From NCBI RefSeq assembly GCF_014641715.1, contig NZ_BMIG01000001.1:124001-188000 (forward strand): 64,000 nucleotides of DNA, given 5' to 3'. Positions 25,565-34,389 of this stretch are shown piece after piece. A program made the position numbers and the translations under genes. Numbering within the stretch: position 1 is the first letter of the stretch; each line of letters begins with the position of its first letter. This DNA is from Polaromonas eurypsychrophila (GTDB lineage Bacteria; Pseudomonadota; Gammaproteobacteria; Burkholderiales; Burkholderiaceae_C). The notes beneath the pieces are model-generated. The model had not been told where the DNA came from and did no database searches. It saw only the letters and a program-made list of their open reading frames with translations.

Positions 25565-25870
25565 TCAGGCGCGGCCAGGCGCCGAGTCGAAACGCTGATG
25601 GGTCTGGACCGCCTCTGCCCGCACATCAGTGCGGGTGCGCTCGCCGGCTGCAGGGGTGGCAACAAGCATGGTGCCGCCGTCCACCTGGTTGCTGGCAGTC
25701 ACCGGGCCTTTTTGGACCTTGGCGGCTTCTGCACGAACTTCGGCACGCGTCAGGCTACTGACAAAGTTGCTTTTCTGTTCTGGCGCGTTGTCAGCACCAG
25801 CGGCGAAAGCATTGACGGAAGCCAGGCTGGCAACGGCGATCAGGGCGGAAGTGAAAAATTTCGTGTTCAT
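25565..25870 (-). CDS. DUF4148-type small secreted protein (copy 1)
   Basis: A 101-residue exported protein. Signal peptide FFTSALIAVASLASVNAFA is followed by the DUF4148-like SLTRAEVRAEAAKVQKGPV segment common in Burkholderiales periplasmic proteins. The first 65 residues are almost identical to copy 2 at 25934-26242, and even the leader bases upstream are conserved, showing a recent tandem duplication. The C-terminal halves differ. Function is unknown; these proteins are often stress- or surface-related. Confidence 0.85.
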   Translation of the reverse strand: MNTKFFTSALIAVASLASVNAFAAGADNAPEQKSNFVSSLTRAEVRAEAAKVQKGPVTASNQVDGGTMLVATPAAGERTRTDVRAEAVQTHQRFDSAPGRA

Positions 25871-25933
25871 GGTGAAAATCCTAGAAAAAGTTATTGAGAT
25901 ATTGCGGTTGCCTGCTGCGCAGGCCAGGGATGC

Positions 25934-26242
25934 TTAAGCGCGGCCGGGAGCTGGGTTGAACATCGAGCCGGTATTGCCTTGCGAAGACTGCACACGCACT
26001 GCGTTGCGGCTGCGCTCGCTGACCACCGATGCAGAAACAGACATGCCGCCGTCGACCTGGTTGCTGGCAGTCACCGGGCCTTTTTGGACCTTGGCGGCTT
26101 CTGCACGAACTTCGGCACGCGTCAGGCTGCTGACAAAGGTGCTTTTCTGTTCTGGCGCGTTGTCAGCACCAGCGGCGAAAGCATTGACAGAAGCCAGGCT
26201 GGCAACGGCGATCAGGGCGGAAGTGAAAAATTTCGTGTTCAT
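25934..26242 (-). CDS. DUF4148-type small secreted protein (copy 2)
   Basis: A 102-residue paralogue of the gene at 25565, with the same signal peptide and SLTRAEVRAEAA core; only Asn/Thr at one position differs in the N-terminal block. The tail is SERSRNAVRV...PAPGRA. The ATG at 26242 is chosen because the start context matches copy 1 base for base; the longer frame to 26377 is unsupported. It is divergent from a LysR gene across a 209-base AT-rich gap. The shared terminator at 25487 suggests both copies can be read as one transcript. Confidence 0.85.
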   Translation of the reverse strand: MNTKFFTSALIAVASLASVNAFAAGADNAPEQKSTFVSSLTRAEVRAEAAKVQKGPVTASNQVDGGMSVSASVVSERSRNAVRVQSSQGNTGSMFNPAPGRA

Positions 26243-26405
26243 GATGAAAATCCTTGAAAAAGTTAATGAGACATTCAGGGCATGGCGGGGAGCTTGTTCC
26301 TCGTCTGTCCATCCTCGGTGAGTCGTTAATTGGTTTCGGCTCATCGATGGAGTGAACTTTAAAACGCTTGAGATCAATTTAAAACTACTAAGTCATCAAT
26401 TAACC

Positions 26406-26422
26406 ATTTCAGTTATTGAAAT
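26406..26422. promoter_or_regulatory. Candidate operator in the LysR/DUF4148 divergent region
   Basis: ATTTCA-GTTAT-TGAAAT is a perfect 6-bp inverted repeat with a 5-base centre, 30 bases before the LysR ATG. Auto-regulation is a guess from position. Confidence 0.35.
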
Positions 26423-26451
26423 AATAAAGACGTAGGAATACAATTTGTTTC

Positions 26452-27369
26452 ATGGATAGATTGCAGTCAATGAAAGTTTTTCAGCGCGTCATCGACGAGG
26501 GGGGCTTCGCGGCGGCAGCCCGCGCACTGGACATGTCGCCAGCGGGCGTGACGCGCATGGTGGCGGCACTGGAGGATCATCTGGGGGTGCGGCTGCTGCA
26601 GCGCACTACACGCAAGCTGTCGCTTACCGACGCGGGCGAGGCCTACCTGATGCGGGTGCGCACTATTCTTTACGAGGTCGAGGACGCTGAGTCGGCGGCG
26701 GCGGCGCACACGCGCGAGCTGCAGGGCACCCTGCATGTACTGGCGACGCCGGTGCTGGCCTCGTATTTTCTGTCGCCGCGCATCGCGACCTGGCATACGC
26801 GCCATCCCAAGGTGCTGCTGGATCTGGCCATCGACCCTTTTCCACAGCCGCGCATCGAAGAGTTTGATGTCACTTTCCTTGTGGTGGACGAGGGTTTTGA
26901 TGCCGATATCGTGGCCCGCCCGCTGGCGACCACCGACTGGATTGTTTGCGCGTCACCCGACTACCTCCAGCGCGCCGGCACGCCGGCCACGCCGCAAGCG
27001 CTGCGCGAGCACACCTATTTGAAGTTCCAGTGGCCGCAAAACTCTGGCCACTACGGCCGGCAGGCCCGGTTGCACCCGCTGGCTGGTGGCGACGCGGTGG
27101 AGGTGGATGTCAAGCCGGCACTGCAAACCACCAGTTTTGATGTGCTGCTGCGCGCCGCGCTGGACGGTGCGGGCATTACCTTTTTATCGCGCATGCTGGT
27201 TGCGCCGCATCTGGCGCGCGGCACCCTGGTGCAGGTGCTACCGGAGTGGATTTTCGGCCGTTTCACGATTTACGCGGCCTTGCCTACGCGCAAGTTCATG
27301 CCGGCGCGAACACGCGCTTTTCTGGACTTTCTCGCGGAATTTGCGCCGCAGACCCAGACGGTGCGTTAA
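26452..27369 (+). CDS. LysR-family transcriptional regulator
   Basis: A 305-residue LysR protein with N-terminal HTH (MDRLQSMKVFQRVIDEGGFAAAARALDM) and effector domain. The sequence style (DRLQSMKVFQRV..., long PEWIFGRFTIYAALPTRKFM near the C-terminus) places it in the large DsdC/YafC-like subgroup of unknown effectors. It is divergent from the DUF4148 pair, from which it is separated by an AT-rich region with a candidate operator, so it may control them. Confidence 0.9.
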   Translation: MDRLQSMKVFQRVIDEGGFAAAARALDMSPAGVTRMVAALEDHLGVRLLQRTTRKLSLTDAGEAYLMRVRTILYEVEDAESAAAAHTRELQGTLHVLATPVLASYFLSPRIATWHTRHPKVLLDLAIDPFPQPRIEEFDVTFLVVDEGFDADIVARPLATTDWIVCASPDYLQRAGTPATPQALREHTYLKFQWPQNSGHYGRQARLHPLAGGDAVEVDVKPALQTTSFDVLLRAALDGAGITFLSRMLVAPHLARGTLVQVLPEWIFGRFTIYAALPTRKFMPARTRAFLDFLAEFAPQTQTVR

Positions 27370-27848
27370 GGGCGCGGGTTGGTGGGGGAGCCAAAGGCGT
27401 TTTGCCGCCACGCCTCGAACACCGTCACCGCCACGGCATTCGATAAATTGAGGCTGCGTTGTCCTTCCAGCATGGGCAGTCTCAGGCGCTGCGCGGGCGC
27501 AAAAGCTTCGCGCAGTTCCGGGGCCAGACCACGTGTTTCCGAGCCGAATACCAGCCAGTCACCGGGTGCAAACACCGCCTCATGAACCAGCCGCGTGCCG
27601 TGGGTGGTCAGTGCAAACAACCGCAGCGGATCGGGTTGTTCGGCCGCCAAAAAAGCGGCCCAGTCGGCGTGGCGGGTCAGATCGGCGTACTCGTGGTAAT
27701 CCAGCCCGGCTCGCCGCATCAGTTTGTCGTCCATCGAAAAGCCCAGTGGTTCGATCAGATGCAGCCGGCAGCCGGTGTTGGCGGTCAGGCGGATCACATT
27801 GCCGGTGTTGGGGGGGATTTCTGGCTCGACCAGAACGATATTAAACAT
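27366..27848 (-). CDS. trmL: tRNA (cytidine/uridine(34)-2'-O)-methyltransferase TrmL
   Basis: A 160-residue SPOUT-class methyltransferase modifying the wobble base of tRNA-Leu. The knot motifs are visible: FNIVLVEPEIPPNTGN at the N-terminus, VFGSETRGLAPE in the middle and SLNLSNAVAVTVFEAWRQ at the end. The ATG at 27848 gives the standard length; the frame is open further upstream but without family sequence. It overlaps the convergent LysR stop by four bases. Confidence 0.93.
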   Translation of the reverse strand: MFNIVLVEPEIPPNTGNVIRLTANTGCRLHLIEPLGFSMDDKLMRRAGLDYHEYADLTRHADWAAFLAAEQPDPLRLFALTTHGTRLVHEAVFAPGDWLVFGSETRGLAPELREAFAPAQRLRLPMLEGQRSLNLSNAVAVTVFEAWRQNAFGSPTNPRP

Positions 27849-27941
27849 GACCCGATTGTCGCCTGTGGCGAAGGCCGGGATGAGAACGCTTTGATGCAGA
27901 GAGAGACGCCGTGAACGCCTGCCGGGCAACTGTCTTTTCAA

Positions 27942-28031
27942 GCGGGGCCGCGGGTCCGGCTCTGCCGGCCCGCGGCGCAGCGCCTCCTCGGGGGGCAAAG
28001 AGCGACACGCAGTGCGCGAACGTGGGGGCCC
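27942..28031 (+). repeat. GC-rich dispersed repeat (family 2), copy with long hairpin
   Basis: Contains CCGCGGG-t-CCGGC-TCT-GCCGG-CCCGCGG (27948-27975, a 12-bp stem with one bulge) then TCCTCGGGGGG and a GCGCGAACGTGGGGGCC tail. The inverse of the sequence at 37126-37222 matches over most of its length. It fills the gap between trmL and comF. Confidence 0.7.
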
Positions 28032-28780
28032 TATTCAGTCCGGGCAAAAACCACCGCACTGACTGCGGCGGCACCGGCCTCGCGCAAGGCCTGTGCTGCG
28101 GCGAACAGTGAGGCGCCGCTGGTCATCACGTCATCGACCAGCAGCACACGGTGGCCCTGGATGGCTTGCACGCGCAATGGGTCGGCAACAAACGCGCCCC
28201 TGACGTTGCGCAGTCGGGCTTCGCGCTTGAGCTGGGTTTGGGGTAGCGTGTTTCTGATGCGCAGCAACAGCCTGGCGTCGGCGCGTGCTGACGTGCCGCT
28301 CTGTTGTGCCAGCGCCTTGGCCAGTTCCCAGGCCTGGTTGAATCCGCGTGACTGCAGCCGCTGGCCTGACAGCGGCAGCGGGACCAGCCAGTCGCCCGAC
28401 TGCAGGCTCTCAAGGGCCGCGCGCGCGCCAGGCACCTGTAGCAGCAGGCTGGCAAACACGGCGGCCCAGGCGGGGTCGCCGCCGAATTTGTGGCGGGCCA
28501 CCAGATCCGACCACGGGTAGGCGTAAGGCATCGCTGCAAAACAGGCGTCCAGCGGCGGCGGCTGGCGCAGACAGGCCGCGCACTGCAACGAAGGTGAGCC
28601 GCGGCCGTCTGACAAATCTGCAGGCAGGACCAGTGCGCAGGTGCCGCATCGCGCCAGCGCTTGCCCAAAGCGCGCCACGCAAGGTGCGCACACGCGCCGC
28701 GCCGGCCAGCTGTGGCAGACGGCACATTGGCTGGCCAGTGCATGCAACAAGGTGGCCGGATGGGGCGGGCGCAGCAACAT
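28031..28780 (-). CDS. ComF-family phosphoribosyltransferase-like protein
   Basis: A 249-residue ComF/GntX protein. The N-terminal zinc-finger region has CAVCHSWPARRVCAPC and CGTC...CAAC pairs. The type I phosphoribosyltransferase PRPP loop VLLVDDVMTSGAS starts near residue 212, and the SRGFNQAWELAKAL segment is typical. The family is needed for DNA uptake in competent bacteria, although its enzymatic substrate is unsettled. It is divergent from the BioC-like gene with about 50 bases between. Confidence 0.9.
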   Translation of the reverse strand: MLLRPPHPATLLHALASQCAVCHSWPARRVCAPCVARFGQALARCGTCALVLPADLSDGRGSPSLQCAACLRQPPPLDACFAAMPYAYPWSDLVARHKFGGDPAWAAVFASLLLQVPGARAALESLQSGDWLVPLPLSGQRLQSRGFNQAWELAKALAQQSGTSARADARLLLRIRNTLPQTQLKREARLRNVRGAFVADPLRVQAIQGHRVLLVDDVMTSGASLFAAAQALREAGAAAVSAVVFARTE

Positions 28781-28831
28781 CGTGTCAATATACTCGGCGC
28801 TTCCTCTCCCGTTTCGTCTCCCGCTTCATTG

Positions 28832-29728
28832 ATGCCCACCCAACGTCCCCCTACCGTCGATCCAATAGCCGCAGAGCGCTGGCAGCGGGTGGCACCGCTT
28901 GTTTCGCCCTGGCTGCATGAAGAAGTGGCCGAGCGCATGCTGGATCGGCTGCAGTGGATCAGGCTGCAACCCAAAGCCTGGATCCACTGGGGTGCGCTTC
29001 GCGGTGGCTTGCAGGGGCATCGCCAGCTTGCTGGCAGGTATCCGGATTCAGCATGTTTTGTGCTTGAAGCCCATACGCGGCAGGTGCAAGCAGCTATTAA
29101 AAGCATAGCTAAACCATGGTGGCATCCGAAGCGTTGGCTGGGGCCTGTCGTGCGTGTCGAGACGCCGCCGGCCGCGGTGAACATGCTCTGGGCCAACATG
29201 GCGCTGCACGAAGCGGCCGACCCGCAGGCGCTGCTGGGGCAGTGGCACCAATTGCTTGAAGTGGGCGGCTTCCTGATGTTTTCATGCCTGGGCCCGGACA
29301 CCGTGCGCGAACTGCGTGTGCTTTATGCTGCGCTCGGCTGGCCCCCGGCGGGTCATGAGCTGACCGATATGCACGACTGGGGCGACATGCTGGTGCAAAC
29401 CGGCTTTGCCGAACCGGTGATGGACATGGAGCGCATCACCCTGACTTACGAAACGCCCGAGCGCCTGCTGCAGGAACTGCGAGAACTCGGTCGCAATTTC
29501 CATCCACAGCGGTTTCCCGCCCTGCGCGGACGCGCCTGGAAAGCCCGCCTGCTCGAGGCGCTGGAGGCGCAATTGCCGCGCCAGGCCGACGGCCGGCTGG
29601 CGTTGACCTTCGAAATTATTTACGGACACGCGCTGAAAGCGCAGCCCAGAGTCAAGGTCAGCCCCATGAGCGCGGTTTCGGTCGCTGACATGCGCGCGAT
29701 GTTGCAGAGCCCGCGCAACGGCTCCTGA
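28832..29728 (+). CDS. BioC-like malonyl-ACP O-methyltransferase
   Basis: A 298-residue SAM-dependent methyltransferase resembling the BioC of Burkholderiales, which methylates malonyl-ACP to begin biotin synthesis. Recognisable are NMLWANMALHEAADPQALLG and the VGGFLMFSCLGPDTVRELR block; the SAM-binding glycine motif is poorly conserved (the corresponding region reads RYPDSACFVLEAH). ATG at 28832 is used. No other bio genes are nearby. Codons around residues 76-94 coincide with a copy of the 60-bp repeat. Confidence 0.78.
   Translation: MPTQRPPTVDPIAAERWQRVAPLVSPWLHEEVAERMLDRLQWIRLQPKAWIHWGALRGGLQGHRQLAGRYPDSACFVLEAHTRQVQAAIKSIAKPWWHPKRWLGPVVRVETPPAAVNMLWANMALHEAADPQALLGQWHQLLEVGGFLMFSCLGPDTVRELRVLYAALGWPPAGHELTDMHDWGDMLVQTGFAEPVMDMERITLTYETPERLLQELRELGRNFHPQRFPALRGRAWKARLLEALEAQLPRQADGRLALTFEIIYGHALKAQPRVKVSPMSAVSVADMRAMLQSPRNGS
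29057..29112 (-). repeat. 60-bp dispersed repeat inside the BioC-like gene
   Basis: On the minus strand AGCTATGCTTTTAATAGCTG followed by CTTGCACCTGCCGCGTATGG and GCTTCAAGCACAAAACA matches the consensus from its 5' inverted repeat through the GGGCT block. The host reads it as ...QVQAAIKSIA, the same frame used in SURF1 and maleylacetate reductase. Confidence 0.6.
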
Positions 29729-29865
29729 GCAGGCGGGCGTTGCGGCCGCTGGCGGCATTGCACGGGGTAAACCCGGCTACAATCCAGTCACGAATTTTGG
29801 GTATGTTCCCACGCACCACGCGGCCGAAAGTGTTTGTTCGGCGGCAATTTTTCGAGTCTTGCCTC

Positions 29866-30372
29866 GTGTCGAACGTCTCCCCGACATTTCGTTTCACTGC
29901 AGCATCCGGCACAGGTGGTCAGGGGCCGCAGGCGGTTCAATGGCTGCTCAAGCGCAATTGTTCAGTGTCACCGGCACAACTGGCGTGGTTGTATGCGTCG
30001 CTGTGCGTGGTTTCGCTCGGGATTGCCGGGTTTTTCTGGTGGCAGGGCGCTACCCTGGTGATGCCTTTTGTATGGCTGGAGCTGCTGGTGGTGGGCGCGG
30101 CCTTTTCGGTGTACGCCCGCCATGCCACGGACGGCGAGCGCATTGTGCTGCAGGGCGAGCAACTGCTGGTGGAGCTGGAGAATGCCGGGCACCTGGAGCG
30201 GGCGGAGTTCAACCGGCAATGGGTGCGTGTGGAGCCTAAAAGCGGCGACGGCTCCCTGATCGAGGTTTCGGGGCAGGGCCGCTCGGTCAGGGTGGGGCGG
30301 CATGTGCGCCCTGAATTGAGGCCGGCGCTGGCTCGGGAAATCCGGCGCGCACTGCGTGGGTGTAATGGCTAA
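29866..30372 (+). CDS. DUF2244-domain membrane protein upstream of coxB
   Basis: About 168 residues from GTG 29866 (VSNVSPTFRFTAASG...). Two transmembrane helices (AWLYASLCVVSLGIAGFFWW and MPFVWLELLVVGAAFSVYAR) are followed by a cytoplasmic DUF2244 tail (HATDGERIVLQGEQLLVELE). ATG at 29803 in the same frame is an alternative start. In Burkholderiales this gene routinely precedes the cytochrome oxidase operon, and a role in oxidase assembly is assumed from synteny only. A TACAAT hexamer (29778-29783) may be part of the operon promoter. Confidence 0.8.
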   Translation: MSNVSPTFRFTAASGTGGQGPQAVQWLLKRNCSVSPAQLAWLYASLCVVSLGIAGFFWWQGATLVMPFVWLELLVVGAAFSVYARHATDGERIVLQGEQLLVELENAGHLERAEFNRQWVRVEPKSGDGSLIEVSGQGRSVRVGRHVRPELRPALAREIRRALRGCNG

Positions 30373-30416
30373 CTTTATAATCAGCAGCTAATCTGTCGGT
30401 AATTGAGGCAATAAAA

Positions 30417-31661
30417 GTGATCACGATGAACGTACGTACAACGATAGGGCCAGGAATGAAGCACGCAGGTGAAGTTTTCAAGTCCCTGGCTCAGCAGGCC
30501 AATCGCAAGCTGGCCGCTGCGATGGCCCTGATGGCCGCTTGGCTCAGCACGGCGGCTTATGCGGTCAACGACCTGCCCGGTGGCCCGGCCGTCAACCAGC
30601 TCAATCTGCATCCCGCGGTGACCAAAATTGCCGAAGAGCAGCAGTGGCTGCACTGGTTCATGATGATCATCTGCCTAGTGATTTTCCTGGCAGTGTTCGG
30701 TGTGATGTTTTATTCGATCTGGAAGCACCGCAAGTCGGTCGGCCACAAGTCGGCCAACTTCCACGAGTCCACCACGGTCGAGATCATCTGGACCATTGTT
30801 CCGTTTGTCATCGTGATCCTGATGGCCCTGCCGGCTACCAAGGTGCTGGTAGCTTCCAAGGACACGACCAGCGCGGACCTGACCATCAAGGCCACCGGCA
30901 TGCAGTGGAAGTGGGGCTATGACTACATCAAGGGCGAGGGCGAAGGCATTGGTTTTGTGTCCACCCTGGACAGCACCCACCGCGAAATATCCAACAATGG
31001 CGGCCCGAAAAAAGGCGAAGAGCTCGACAACTACCTGCTGAAAGTGGACAACCCGCTGGTGGTGCCGGTGGACCGCAAGATTCGCATCATCACCACCGCC
31101 AACGACGTGATCCACGCCTTCATGGTGCCGGCTTTCGGCATCAAGCAGGATGCGATTCCGGGCTTTGTGCGCGACACCTGGTTCCGTGCCGAAAAAATTG
31201 GTGACTACTACGGCCAGTGCGCCGAGCTGTGCGGCAAGGAACACGCGTACATGCCCATCCATGTGAAGGTGGTATCCGGCGAGGACTATGCCAAGTGGGT
31301 GAGTGTGAAGGTCAAGGAAGCTGCCGCCAAGGCCGACGATCCTTCCAAGGTCTGGGCCCTGCCCGAACTGAAGGCTCGCGGCGAAAAAGTCTACGCTGCC
31401 AATTGCGCTGCCTGCCACCAGGCCACCGGCAAAGGTGCCGGCCCGATCAAGCCGCTGGACGGCTCGGCCATCGTGCTCGACAAGAACCATGGCCCGCAAA
31501 TCCAGATCCTGCTCAACGGCGCAGCTGGAGGCGCGATGCCTGCGTGGAAAACGCTCAGCGACACCGATCTTGCGGCCGTCGCCACCTACACCAAGAACAA
31601 CTGGTCCAACCAGACCGGCGATATCGTGCAGCCCGCTGAATTCCAGGCCGCACGCAAGTAA
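30417..31661 (+). CDS. coxB: Cytochrome c oxidase subunit II with fused cytochrome c domain
   Basis: A 414-residue subunit II. It has a signal sequence, two transmembrane helices (about 78-99 and 122-145), then the CuA domain with ligands His233, Cys268, Glu270, Cys272, His276 and Met279 (YYGQCAELCGKEHAYMP). A C-terminal cytochrome c domain carries haem motif CAACH (Cys330, Cys333, His334) and axial Met374 in GGAMPAW, making this a caa3-like enzyme that takes electrons via its own haem c. GTG at 30417 has GAGG eight bases upstream; ATG at 30426 is the alternative. coxA follows 81 bases on. Confidence 0.97.
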   Translation: MITMNVRTTIGPGMKHAGEVFKSLAQQANRKLAAAMALMAAWLSTAAYAVNDLPGGPAVNQLNLHPAVTKIAEEQQWLHWFMMIICLVIFLAVFGVMFYSIWKHRKSVGHKSANFHESTTVEIIWTIVPFVIVILMALPATKVLVASKDTTSADLTIKATGMQWKWGYDYIKGEGEGIGFVSTLDSTHREISNNGGPKKGEELDNYLLKVDNPLVVPVDRKIRIITTANDVIHAFMVPAFGIKQDAIPGFVRDTWFRAEKIGDYYGQCAELCGKEHAYMPIHVKVVSGEDYAKWVSVKVKEAAAKADDPSKVWALPELKARGEKVYAANCAACHQATGKGAGPIKPLDGSAIVLDKNHGPQIQILLNGAAGGAMPAWKTLSDTDLAAVATYTKNNWSNQTGDIVQPAEFQAARK

Positions 31662-31742
31662 GCCACTTCTCCCGATTCAGGCAGGCCTCCGGGCCAGCCG
31701 CAAAGACAAAGCTACAGGCACAAGCCACCAAAGGAAGCCAAG

Positions 31743-33377
31743 ATGAGTGCAGTTCTCGACCATCATGATCACGCGCATGACGACCACGACCACCATGCCC
31801 CCACGGGCTGGCGGCGCTGGGTCTTTGCGACCAACCACAAAGACATCGGCACGCTGTACCTGCTGTTCAGCTTTGCCATGTTCATGGTGGGCGGTGTACT
31901 TGCGCTGGGCATCCGTGCCGAGTTGTTCCAGCCCGGCCTGCAACTGGTGAACCCCGAGCTGTTCAATCAGCTCACCACCATGCACGGCCTGATCATGGTG
32001 TTCGGCGCCATCATGCCGGCCTTCGTCGGTTTTGCGAACTGGATGATCCCGTTGCAGATCGGTGCAGCCGACATGGCTTTTGCGCGCATGAACAACTTCA
32101 GCTTCTGGCTGCTGATTCCGGCCGGCCTGATGATCGTCGGTTCCTTCTTCATGCCTGGCGGCGCGCCGGCTGCCGGCTGGACGCTGTACGCGCCGCTGAC
32201 CCTGCAGATGGGTCCCTCGATGGACGCCGGCATTTTTGCCCTGCACATCCTGGGCGCCTCGTCCATCATGGGTTCGATCAACATCATCGTGACCATCCTG
32301 AACATGCGCGCGCCCGGCATGACCTTGATGAAAATGCCGATGTTCTGCTGGACCTGGCTGATCACCGCTTACCTGCTAATCGCCGTGATGCCGGTGCTGG
32401 CAGGCGCCATCACCATGACGTTGACGGACCGCCATTTCGGCACAAGCTTTTTCAACCCCGCTGGCGGCGGCGACCCGGTGATGTACCAGCACATCTTCTG
32501 GTTCTTCGGTCACCCCGAGGTTTACATCATGATCTTGCCGGCCTTCGGCATCGTCAGCCAGATCATTCCGGCCTTTGCCCGCAAGCGCCTGTTCGGCTAC
32601 GCCTCCATGGTGTATGCCACTGGCTCCATCGCGATCCTGAGTTTTGTCGTATGGGCCCACCACATGTTCACCACCGGCATGCCGGTGACCGGCCAGCTGT
32701 TCTTCATGTATTCGACCATGCTGATTGCGGTGCCTACCGGCGTGAAGATCTTTAACTGGATCGCGACCATGTGGAAGGGCTCGATGACCTTCGAGACGCC
32801 GATGTTGTTTGCGGTCGGTTTCATCTTCGTATTCACCATGGGCGGCTTCACCGGCCTGATCCTGGCCGTGGCCCCTATTGACATTCAGCTGCAGGACACC
32901 TACTACGTGGTGGCCCACTTCCATTACGTGCTGGTGGCCGGCTCGCTGTACGCGCTGTTCGCCGGTTATTACTACTGGGCGCCGAAGTGGACTGGCGTGA
33001 TGTACAACGAAAAACGCGGCAAGATCCATTTCTGGTGGTCGCTGATTTCCTTCAACGTCACCTTCTTCCCGATGCACTTCCTGGGCCTGGCCGGCATGCC
33101 GCGCCGTTACGCCGACTACCCGATGCAGTTCGCCGACTTCAACGCGATCGCCAGCGTCGGTGCCTTCTTCTTCGGTTTTGCGCAGGTCTACTTCTTCTTG
33201 TTTATCGTTCTGCCGACGATGCGCGGCAAGGGCGAGAAAGCACCGCAGCGTCCATGGAATGATCCTGACGGCGCCGGCGCCGAAGGCCTGGAGTGGGAAG
33301 TTCCGTCGCCCGCACCTTTCCACACCTTCGAAACGCCGCCCCGCCTGGACGCTACCGCGACCAAGGTGATCGGTTAA
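31743..33377 (+). CDS. coxA: Cytochrome c oxidase subunit I
   Basis: A 544-residue, 12-helix catalytic subunit that reduces O2 and pumps protons. Ligands are His81 and His392 (haem a), His394 (haem a3), and CuB ligands His257, His306 and His307, with the His257-Tyr261 cross-link pair in GHPEVYIMILPAFG. The N-terminus is a short His/Asp-rich tail (DHHDHAHDDHDHH) that may bind metal. ATG at 31743 follows AAGGAAG. Confidence 0.98.
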   Translation: MSAVLDHHDHAHDDHDHHAPTGWRRWVFATNHKDIGTLYLLFSFAMFMVGGVLALGIRAELFQPGLQLVNPELFNQLTTMHGLIMVFGAIMPAFVGFANWMIPLQIGAADMAFARMNNFSFWLLIPAGLMIVGSFFMPGGAPAAGWTLYAPLTLQMGPSMDAGIFALHILGASSIMGSINIIVTILNMRAPGMTLMKMPMFCWTWLITAYLLIAVMPVLAGAITMTLTDRHFGTSFFNPAGGGDPVMYQHIFWFFGHPEVYIMILPAFGIVSQIIPAFARKRLFGYASMVYATGSIAILSFVVWAHHMFTTGMPVTGQLFFMYSTMLIAVPTGVKIFNWIATMWKGSMTFETPMLFAVGFIFVFTMGGFTGLILAVAPIDIQLQDTYYVVAHFHYVLVAGSLYALFAGYYYWAPKWTGVMYNEKRGKIHFWWSLISFNVTFFPMHFLGLAGMPRRYADYPMQFADFNAIASVGAFFFGFAQVYFFLFIVLPTMRGKGEKAPQRPWNDPDGAGAEGLEWEVPSPAPFHTFETPPRLDATATKVIG

Positions 33378-33406
33378 TCGTCTGCCGAACAGAAGCACAA
33401 CGCGTC

Positions 33407-33520
33407 ATGACATCTGAACAGAAAAAAAGCAACCTGCGGCTGGGCCTGACCCTGGCCTCGATTGCGGTCGTGTTTTTTCTCGGCTTCATGGCCAAGCTTG
33501 TGTTTTTCGGCCGGGGTTGA
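33407..33520 (+). CDS. Small single-pass cytochrome oxidase assembly protein
   Basis: A 37-residue protein (TSEQKKSNLRLGLTLASIAV...) with a basic N-terminus and one transmembrane helix (LGLTLASIAVVFFLGFMAKL). It sits 29 bases after coxA and three before ctaG. The position and sequence match the small oxidase assembly protein commonly found there in betaproteobacteria. The molecular role is not established. Confidence 0.8.
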   Translation: MTSEQKKSNLRLGLTLASIAVVFFLGFMAKLVFFGRG

Positions 33521-33523
33521 AGC

Positions 33524-34114
33524 ATGGGCCTGAAGCGCGAAAATTTCCGGATGGTGGGCAAGCTGGGCGTGATCGTGCTCGGCATGTTCTGCTTCGGTTA
33601 TGCGCTGGTGCCAATCTACAGGGCGATTTGCGAAATGACGGGCATCAATGTGCTGGCGCTCGGCGACCGGCAGATTCCCGGCGCCACGCCCAAAACGTCG
33701 CCCAACACCCAGATCGACACCAGCCGCAGCATCACGGTCGAGTTTGACGCCAATGCGCGCGGCCCCTGGATGTTCAAGCCGGCGGTGACGTCGATTCAGG
33801 TGCATCCGGGCGAACTGGCCACGGTCATGTACGAGTTCCAGAATGTCCAGAACCGTACCATGTCGGCTCAGGCCATTCCGAGTTACGCGCCCATGCAGGC
33901 CGGCTCGCATTTCAACAAGCTCGAGTGTTTCTGCTTCAGCCAGTACACGCTGGCGCCGGGCGAGAAAAAACAGTGGCCGGTGGCTTTTGTGATTGATCCC
34001 AAGCTGTCCAAAGACGTGACGACGATCACGCTGTCCTATACATTTTTCGAGGTCGGTGGCAAAACGCCGCCGGCGCCAGTCGCGGCGGCTTCCGTGCGGG
34101 AGCCGGGCGCGTGA
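33524..34114 (+). CDS. ctaG: Cytochrome c oxidase copper-assembly protein CtaG (Cox11)
   Basis: A 196-residue membrane-anchored copper chaperone that delivers CuB to subunit I. One N-terminal transmembrane helix (VGKLGVIVLGMFCFGYALVP) precedes the periplasmic immunoglobulin-like domain with the copper motif ECFCFSQ (Cys135, Cys137). ATG at 33524 begins just after the small protein's stop; its own stop overlaps the next start. Confidence 0.96.
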   Translation: MGLKRENFRMVGKLGVIVLGMFCFGYALVPIYRAICEMTGINVLALGDRQIPGATPKTSPNTQIDTSRSITVEFDANARGPWMFKPAVTSIQVHPGELATVMYEFQNVQNRTMSAQAIPSYAPMQAGSHFNKLECFCFSQYTLAPGEKKQWPVAFVIDPKLSKDVTTITLSYTFFEVGGKTPPAPVAAASVREPGA

Positions 34115-34323
34115 GCACCCGCCCCCCCGCGCAACGCAAGGGATCGATCTGGCGCACCATCCAGGCGGTCAGTTGGTCGTTTGTTGGCCTGCGCGCGCGC
34201 GGTGACTATGAGAAAGACGTGGAGCAGCTCAACCCGGTGCATATCGTCATCGTGGGTCTGGTGGGCGTGCTGGTGTTTGTTGGTAGCCTGATTCTTCTGG
34301 CTACCTGGGTGGTCGGCAAGTAG
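34111..34323 (+). CDS. DUF2970 small membrane protein
   Basis: A 70-residue protein with an N-terminal amphipathic segment (RKGSIWRTIQAVSWSFVGLR) and one transmembrane helix (VHIVIVGLVGVLVFVGSLIL). It belongs to DUF2970, found between ctaG and coxC in Burkholderiales. GTG start overlaps the ctaG stop (GTGA). A role in oxidase biogenesis is suggested by synteny only. Confidence 0.85.
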   Translation: MSTRPPAQRKGSIWRTIQAVSWSFVGLRARGDYEKDVEQLNPVHIVIVGLVGVLVFVGSLILLATWVVGK

Positions 34324-34389
34324 CCGCAGGGCGCGCCACGTCGTTGATCGAATAATGAATTCAAGAATTTAGCGAAACAGGAGTTGGAA

